From Pelagicoccus sp. SDUM812005 (GTDB lineage Bacteria; Verrucomicrobiota; Verrucomicrobiia; Opitutales; Opitutaceae), in contig NZ_JARXIA010000002.1 of NCBI RefSeq assembly GCF_031127875.1, forward strand, positions 124,001 through 188,000: DNA of 64,000 nucleotides, in the 5' to 3' direction. The notes under the pieces are model-generated. The model did not search any database, was not told where the DNA came from, and was given only the letters and a program-made list of their open reading frames with translations. Below are positions 60,154-64,000 of this stretch, one piece after another (position 1 is the stretch's first letter; every line of letters starts with the position of its first letter). Position numbers and translations under genes: made by a program.

Positions 60154-63100
60154 ATGCTAGACTCCATCCGCCTCCGCGGCGTTCGCCAGAACAACCTCAA
60201 GAACATCGACGTCGATATCCCCCTCGGCAAGTTCATCGCCGTCACCGGCCTCAGCGGAGCCGGCAAGTCCTCCCTCGTCTTCGACACCCTGCACGCCGAA
60301 GGCCAACGCCGCTACGTCGAAACCTTCTCCGCCTACACGCGCCAGTTCCTCGACCTGCTCGAAAAGCCCGACCTCGACTCCGCCGAGAACGTGCGCCCCT
60401 CCATCGCCATCGAGCAGAAGAACACCATCAAGACCTCCCGCTCCACGGTAGGCACCATGACCGAGCTCACCGACTTCTTCAAAGTCTGGTTCTCCCACGT
60501 CGCCGCCCTCTACGATCCCGCCACCGGCGCCCCCATCCACGACGACAACCCCCAATCCATTTGGCAAAACGCCAAGGAGCGCTTTGCAAATCGCTCCCTC
60601 ATCGTCGCCTTCGAAGTCAAAAAGCCCGAAAAGCTCAGCTGGCAGGAAATACTCAAAAACATCAAAGCCCAAGGCTACTCCCGCTTCTTCGCCCAAGAAT
60701 CCCCCTCCTCACCGCCACAGCTCCACCGCCTCGAAGACCCTTCAGCCTTCAAGCCACAAGCCTCCGCCTCCCTGCACGTAGTGCAGGACCGTATCCAAAT
60801 TGCCGACACCCACCGGTCCCGCTTTCTCGAAGCCGCCGAAACCGCCCTCGAGTTCGGCCAAGGCCAGCTGCTGCTCCTCGAAAAAGACGGTTCCATCCTC
60901 GCCCGACACTCCCGCGGCCTGCACTCCACCGCCACCGGCAAGACCTACCGCCCCGCCAGCCCGCCCCTCTTCTCTTTCAACTCTCCCATCGGCGCCTGCC
61001 CCAAATGCCGCGGCTTCGGACGCGTCATCGAGATCGACTACCGCCTTGCCATCCCCGACACCAGCAAGTCCATCGAAGACGGCCTCATCAAACCCTTCGA
61101 AGGACAAGTCTACGGCGAATCCAAAAACGACCTCGTCCGCGCCTGCAAACGTCTCAAAATTTCCACTACAAAGCCCTTCAACAAGCTCACCCAACGCCAG
61201 CAGGACATCGTCATCCTCGGCGAACCCGCCTACCAAAAGCTCCCCGAAGGCAGCGACTCCGGCGGACTCTGGTACGGGGTCAAAGGCTTCTTCGACTGGC
61301 TCGAGCGCAACACCTACAAGATGCACGTGCGCATCTTCCTCTCCCGCTACCGATCCTACGTCAAATGCCCCGACTGCCAAGGCACCCGCCTCCAGCCCGA
61401 ATCCCTCTGCTGGAAGTGGAACGACTACCGCCTCCCCGACCTCTACGAAATCCCCATCTCCGACCTGCTCCCCCTCATCGAAATCCAAGGTAGGGCTCGA
61501 CGGCCCGGCGAGCCGCAACAACCCGATCACAACCAAGTCGACATAGCCAGCGCCTCCATCCTCTCCCGCCTCCGCTACCTCAACCACGTCGGCCTCGGCT
61601 ACCTCACCCTCAACCGCCCCGCCCGCACCCTCTCCGGCGGCGAAGTCGAACGCGTCAACCTCACCTCCTGCCTCGGAGCCTCCCTCGTCGACACCCTCTT
61701 CGTGCTCGACGAACCCTCCGTCGGCCTGCACGCCCGCGACATCGACCGCCTCATCCAAATCGTCCGCACCCTCACCGACTCCGGCAACACCGTCGTCCTC
61801 GTCGAACACGACGACGCCATGATTCGCGCCGCCGACCACGTCATCGAGATCGGCCCCGAGCCCGGAGCCCACGGCGGACACCTCGTCTTCCAAGGCAGCC
61901 AAAAAGAGCTCCTGAAATCCAAAAAATCCATCACCGGCCAATACCTTTCCGGCCAACAACAAATCCCTGTCCCCACCAAAACCCGCCCTGTAAGTGCGAC
62001 CTCGGTCGCGGACCCACAACCTTCGAGCAAAGCGAGAACCCGCCCTAGCTCGCAGAGCGAAGGATGGCTCCACATCACCGCTGCATCCAAACACAACATC
62101 CAAGACCTCAGCCTCTCCATCCCCCTCCAACGCTTCGTCTGCCTCTCCGGCGTCTCCGGCTCCGGCAAGTCCACTCTGCTCAACGCCGTCCTCTACCAAA
62201 ACCTCATCGCCCAGCGCGGCCTGCTCGCCGAGGACCCGGCAGCCCTTTCCAGCCTCACCTCCGACCTGGACTTCGACGAAATCACCCTCGTCGACCAATC
62301 CCCCGTCAGTCGCACCCCGCGCTCCAACCCCATCGTCTTCGTCGAGGCCTGGGACGAAATCCGTAAGCTCTACGGCAAGCTCCCAGCGTCCATAGAAAAC
62401 GGATACACCGCATCCAGCTTCTCCTTCAACGCCGGCGACGGACGCTGCGAACCCTGCAAAGGCCTCGGCTACGAAAAGATCGAGATGCAGTTCCTCTCCG
62501 ACGTCTACGTCCCCTGCCCCCACTGCAACGGCAAGCGCTTCAAAGACGAGCTCCTCGAAATCAAGCACGATGGCCACTCCATCTCCGACCTCCTCGAGCT
62601 CACCATAGCCGAAGTCATGGAGGTCTTCAAAGAGTACCCAAAAATCCACGACAAACTCGCCGCCCTCGATCAAGTCGGCCTCGGCTACCTAAAATCCGGC
62701 CAACCCCTCAACACCCTCTCCGGCGGCGAATCCCAACGCCTCAAACTCGTCAAGTATCTCCAAGGTAGGGCGGGACGGCCCGGCACGCCGCAACAACCCG
62801 ATCAAGCAGGATCCCTCATCCTCCTCGACGAACCCACCACCGGCCTGCACAAGCACGACGTTCGCCGACTGCTCGAAGTGCTCCAGCGGATCGTCGACTC
62901 CGGGCATAGCCTCATCGTCATCGAGCACAACATCGACGTCCTCAAGTCCGCCGACTGGATCATCGAGATGGGCCCCGAAGCCGGGGCCAAAGGCGGCCAA
63001 GTCGTCTTCCAAGGCACCCCCGAAGCCTGCTCAAAAACCACCACCGAAACCGCCCGCTACCTCGCTCCCGAGTTCGATGGTAGGGCTGCCGCTCGCGGCA

Positions 63101-64000
63101 CGCCGCAACAACCCGATCAACTCCTCGCCGCCGAAGCCCCCACCCCCTACAACACTCCCACCCTTAGTGACGCTTCGTGCCCTTCGTGGGCCAAAAACAA
63201 CACAACCCGATCCACCACCGCACTCACCGTCACCGGCGCCCGCGAACACAACCTGCGCAACATCTCCGTATCCATTCCCCACTACGAATTCACCGTAGTC
63301 ACCGGAGCCTCCGGATCCGGCAAGTCCACCCTCGCCTTCGACATCGTCTTCGGCGAAGGCCAACGCCGCTTCATGGAATCCATGTCGCCCTACGCCCGCC
63401 AATTCGTCGAGCAGCTCCCCCGCCCCGACCTCGACCAACTCACCGGCATCCAGCCCACCGTCGCCATCGAGCAACGCGTCACCCGCGGTTCCCGCAAGTC
63501 CACCGTCGCCACCATCACCGAAGTCGCGCAATACCTACGCCTACTCTACTCGCGCCTCGGCATCCCTCACAACCCCGACTCCGGCAACCCACTCATCGCC
63601 CAGACCGAAAGCGAACTCCAAAAGCGTCTCCAAAAAATAATTACGACGCCCGAGGCCACCAAAGCCAAGCACCTCTACCTGCTCGCCCCCCTCATCCGCA
63701 ATCGCAAAGGCCACCACCAACCCATCGCCAATTGGATCGCCGACCACGGCTACGAGATGATGCGCGTCGACGGGAAGCTCATCTTCACCGACGACTTCAA
63801 GAAGCTCGACCGCTATAAGGAGCACAACATCGAAGTCGTCATCGCCGACCTCGCGCCGATCGCCCACCTCAAATCCCAGCTCAACCATCACCTCAAAGAA
63901 GCCCTCAAACGCGGCAAAGGCACCGCCCTGGTTATCGCTCAAGGAGGAGCGGTCTCGCCGAGATCGTCGCAAAAAGCCGATATCCACTACCTCTCCACCA
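60154..64000 (+). CDS. uvrA: Tandem-duplicated UvrA excinuclease subunit (partial, 3' end outside)
   Basis: Open frame from ATG at 60154 to the window end (1282 codons, no stop). Module 1 is a whole UvrA: Walker A GLSGAGKSS (from residue 32), LSGGE (493), inter-half linker (about 613-645), second Walker A GVSGSGKST (666), Cys-rich CEPCKGLGY...CPHCNGKR, LSGGE (855) and LDEPTTGL. Module 2 begins near residue 1028 (TVTGAREHNLRNI) with Walker A GASGSGKST (1051) and the start of a UvrB-binding region. Such double UvrA are known from Chlamydiae. Damage recognition in nucleotide excision repair. Repeats are embedded in frame at residues 446, 613, 871, 976 and 1264. Most of the first zinc-site cysteines are missing in module 1 (HSTATGKTYRPASPP). 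Confidence 0.95.
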   Translation, partial: MLDSIRLRGVRQNNLKNIDVDIPLGKFIAVTGLSGAGKSSLVFDTLHAEGQRRYVETFSAYTRQFLDLLEKPDLDSAENVRPSIAIEQKNTIKTSRSTVGTMTELTDFFKVWFSHVAALYDPATGAPIHDDNPQSIWQNAKERFANRSLIVAFEVKKPEKLSWQEILKNIKAQGYSRFFAQESPSSPPQLHRLEDPSAFKPQASASLHVVQDRIQIADTHRSRFLEAAETALEFGQGQLLLLEKDGSILARHSRGLHSTATGKTYRPASPPLFSFNSPIGACPKCRGFGRVIEIDYRLAIPDTSKSIEDGLIKPFEGQVYGESKNDLVRACKRLKISTTKPFNKLTQRQQDIVILGEPAYQKLPEGSDSGGLWYGVKGFFDWLERNTYKMHVRIFLSRYRSYVKCPDCQGTRLQPESLCWKWNDYRLPDLYEIPISDLLPLIEIQGRARRPGEPQQPDHNQVDIASASILSRLRYLNHVGLGYLTLNRPARTLSGGEVERVNLTSCLGASLVDTLFVLDEPSVGLHARDIDRLIQIVRTLTDSGNTVVLVEHDDAMIRAADHVIEIGPEPGAHGGHLVFQGSQKELLKSKKSITGQYLSGQQQIPVPTKTRPVSATSVADPQPSSKARTRPSSQSEGWLHITAASKHNIQDLSLSIPLQRFVCLSGVSGSGKSTLLNAVLYQNLIAQRGLLAEDPAALSSLTSDLDFDEITLVDQSPVSRTPRSNPIVFVEAWDEIRKLYGKLPASIENGYTASSFSFNAGDGRCEPCKGLGYEKIEMQFLSDVYVPCPHCNGKRFKDELLEIKHDGHSISDLLELTIAEVMEVFKEYPKIHDKLAALDQVGLGYLKSGQPLNTLSGGESQRLKLVKYLQGRAGRPGTPQQPDQAGSLILLDEPTTGLHKHDVRRLLEVLQRIVDSGHSLIVIEHNIDVLKSADWIIEMGPEAGAKGGQVVFQGTPEACSKTTTETARYLAPEFDGRAAARGTPQQPDQLLAAEAPTPYNTPTLSDASCPSWAKNNTTRSTTALTVTGAREHNLRNISVSIPHYEFTVVTGASGSGKSTLAFDIVFGEGQRRFMESMSPYARQFVEQLPRPDLDQLTGIQPTVAIEQRVTRGSRKSTVATITEVAQYLRLLYSRLGIPHNPDSGNPLIAQTESELQKRLQKIITTPEATKAKHLYLLAPLIRNRKGHHQPIANWIADHGYEMMRVDGKLIFTDDFKKLDRYKEHNIEVVIADLAPIAHLKSQLNHHLKEALKRGKGTALVIAQGGAVSPRSSQKADIHYLST
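60739..60766 (+). repeat. Degenerate 7-mer repeat in uvrA
   Basis: CCTTCAG, CCTTCAA, GCCACAA, GCCTCCG in a row with period 7 but imperfect. It codes part of a low-complexity insertion (PSAFKPQASAS) in the module 1 UvrB-binding region. Weak; may be chance. Confidence 0.4.
61489..61529 (+). repeat. In-frame 41-bp palindromic element, copy 1
   Basis: Starts GGTAGGGCTCGACGGCCC and ends CCGCAACAACCCGATCA. The inner stem is GGCTCG / CGAGCC (61494-61499 with 61509-61514). In frame it codes GRARRPGEPQQPDH. It lies in the loop after LLPLIEIQ and before the helix leading to the LSGGE signature, a variable loop in UvrA. Confidence 0.95.
61990..62013 (+). repeat. In-frame GTA-headed palindrome, different phase
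   Basis: GTAAGT followed by a perfect stem GCGACC-TC-GGTCGC (61996-62001 with 62004-62009). Codes VSATSVAD in the linker between the two ABC halves of module 1. Same general layout as the 41-bp element but another subfamily and codon phase. The following 50 bases contain further short palindromes. Confidence 0.7.
62764..62804 (+). repeat. In-frame 41-bp palindromic element, copy 2
   Basis: Same length and tail as copy 1 (GCCGCAACAACCCGATCA); stem GGCG / CGCC at 62769 and 62786. Codes GRAGRPGTPQQPDQ. Placed between the signature helix (RLKLVKYLQ) and the Walker B strand (SLILLDEPTTG), where E. coli UvrA has a short loop. Confidence 0.95.
63079..63119 (+). repeat. In-frame 41-bp palindromic element, copy 3
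   Basis: Same head and tail, with a different core forming a perfect stem TGCCGC-TC-GCGGCA (63087-63092 with 63095-63100). Codes GRAAARGTPQQPDQ. Lies at the join between UvrA module 1 (ends RYLAPEF) and the linker to module 2. Confidence 0.95.
63164..63193 (+). repeat. 9-mer CTTCGTGCC repeat in uvrA linker
   Basis: TTAGTGACGCTTCGTGCCCTTCGTGGGCCA: three degenerate units with spacing about 9. On the other strand it reads CCACGAAGGGCACGAAG, close to the arms of the gatA-gatB palindrome. Codes SDASCPSWAK between the two UvrA modules. Confidence 0.65.
63943..63983 (+). repeat. In-frame 41-bp palindromic element, copy 4 (divergent)
   Basis: Same 41-base length and codon phase as copies 1-3, with more changes: GGAGGAGCGGTCTCGCCGAG... 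ending CGCAAAAAGCCGATAT. Core stem GGTCTC-GCC-GAGATC (one G-U). Codes GGAVSPRSSQKAD in the UvrB-binding region of module 2. Aligned to copy 1 it keeps G, A, P, Q and D at equivalent positions. Confidence 0.75.

Noticed and set aside
60742-62673. 643-residue open frame antisense to uvrA
   Set aside because: Gly/Glu/Val-rich composition typical of antisense shadows; uvrA motifs on the plus strand are unambiguous.
61489-63983. CRISPR-like array in uvrA
   Set aside because: Spacing between copies is irregular (over 300 to over 1200 bases), and the gaps are conserved UvrA coding sequence.

Overview
This 64 kb window is a stretch of ordinary bacterial chromosome, dense with housekeeping genes. The coding is about 60% GC by eye, intergenic gaps are short, and several genes start with GTG or TTG or lack a clear Shine-Dalgarno site. 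Four points suggest the PVC superphylum, most likely a marine-type verrucomicrobium of the Opitutae: a prepilin-like gene cassette beside a long PilX-like protein; a double-length UvrA, a form also known from Chlamydiae; the bamA-skp-lpxD envelope operon of a diderm; and GTAG-headed palindromic repeats. The taxon is an inference from gene content and was not computed.

Layout. 1-4.7 kb (minus strand): metG-menF-menD, giving menaquinone synthesis downstream of methionyl-tRNA synthetase. 5.0-9.7 kb (plus): two prepilin-like proteins, a PilX-like protein with an Asp/Ser repeat tail, a secreted unknown and a tiny exported protein, closed by a strong terminator. 9.8-17.8 kb (minus): tRNA-Lys, tRNA-Thr, rpmI, rplT, pheS, pheT, gatC, gatA and gatB, a translation block. 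17.9-27.7 kb (minus): folC, accD, comF, cysK, an unknown membrane protein, a SRPBCC-SDR fusion, a photolyase and glgA. 27.8-31.0 kb (plus): rnr and a DUF5069 gene. 31.1-42.1 kb (minus): tRNA-Asn, rplY, pth, rpsF, ssb, rplI, dnaB, bamA, skp, lpxD, prs and an htrA protease. 42.3-56.8 kb is mixed: an M48 lipoprotein, hemN, hpf, a PocR-AraC regulator, carbonic anhydrase, a VOC protein, a SNF2 helicase, DUF502-recO, a two-component pair, an NMP-kinase/ACT pair and tRNA-Arg. 56.9-64 kb: lpd, a YvlD-like membrane protein, a GT-B glycosyltransferase and a giant uvrA that runs off the end.

The most unusual signal is in the last 5 kb. The uvrA reading frame contains four copies of one 41-bp palindromic element (61489, 62764, 63079, 63943), all in the same codon phase, each coding for a short peptide of the type G-R-A-x-x-P-G-x-P-Q-Q-P-D. 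A fifth palindrome (61990), a degenerate 9-mer repeat (63164) and a weak 7-mer repeat (60739) are also in frame. All lie where UvrA should have loops or inter-domain linkers. They look like REP elements, normally intergenic, that have been turned into protein linkers, comparable to the Rickettsia palindromic elements. The glycosyltransferase just upstream carries a 10-C tract where its start codon should be and a 4 x 7-bp tandem repeat inside the frame, so it is a candidate phase-variable locus.

Secondary observations: zinc-binding cysteines are missing from AccD, from the SWIM-like domain of the SNF2 protein and from the first zinc site of the UvrA first module; rpsR is missing from the rpsF-ssb-rplI cluster; and a hairpin plus U-run separates rplT from pheS. 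No CRISPR array, insertion sequence, prophage or rRNA gene was seen.
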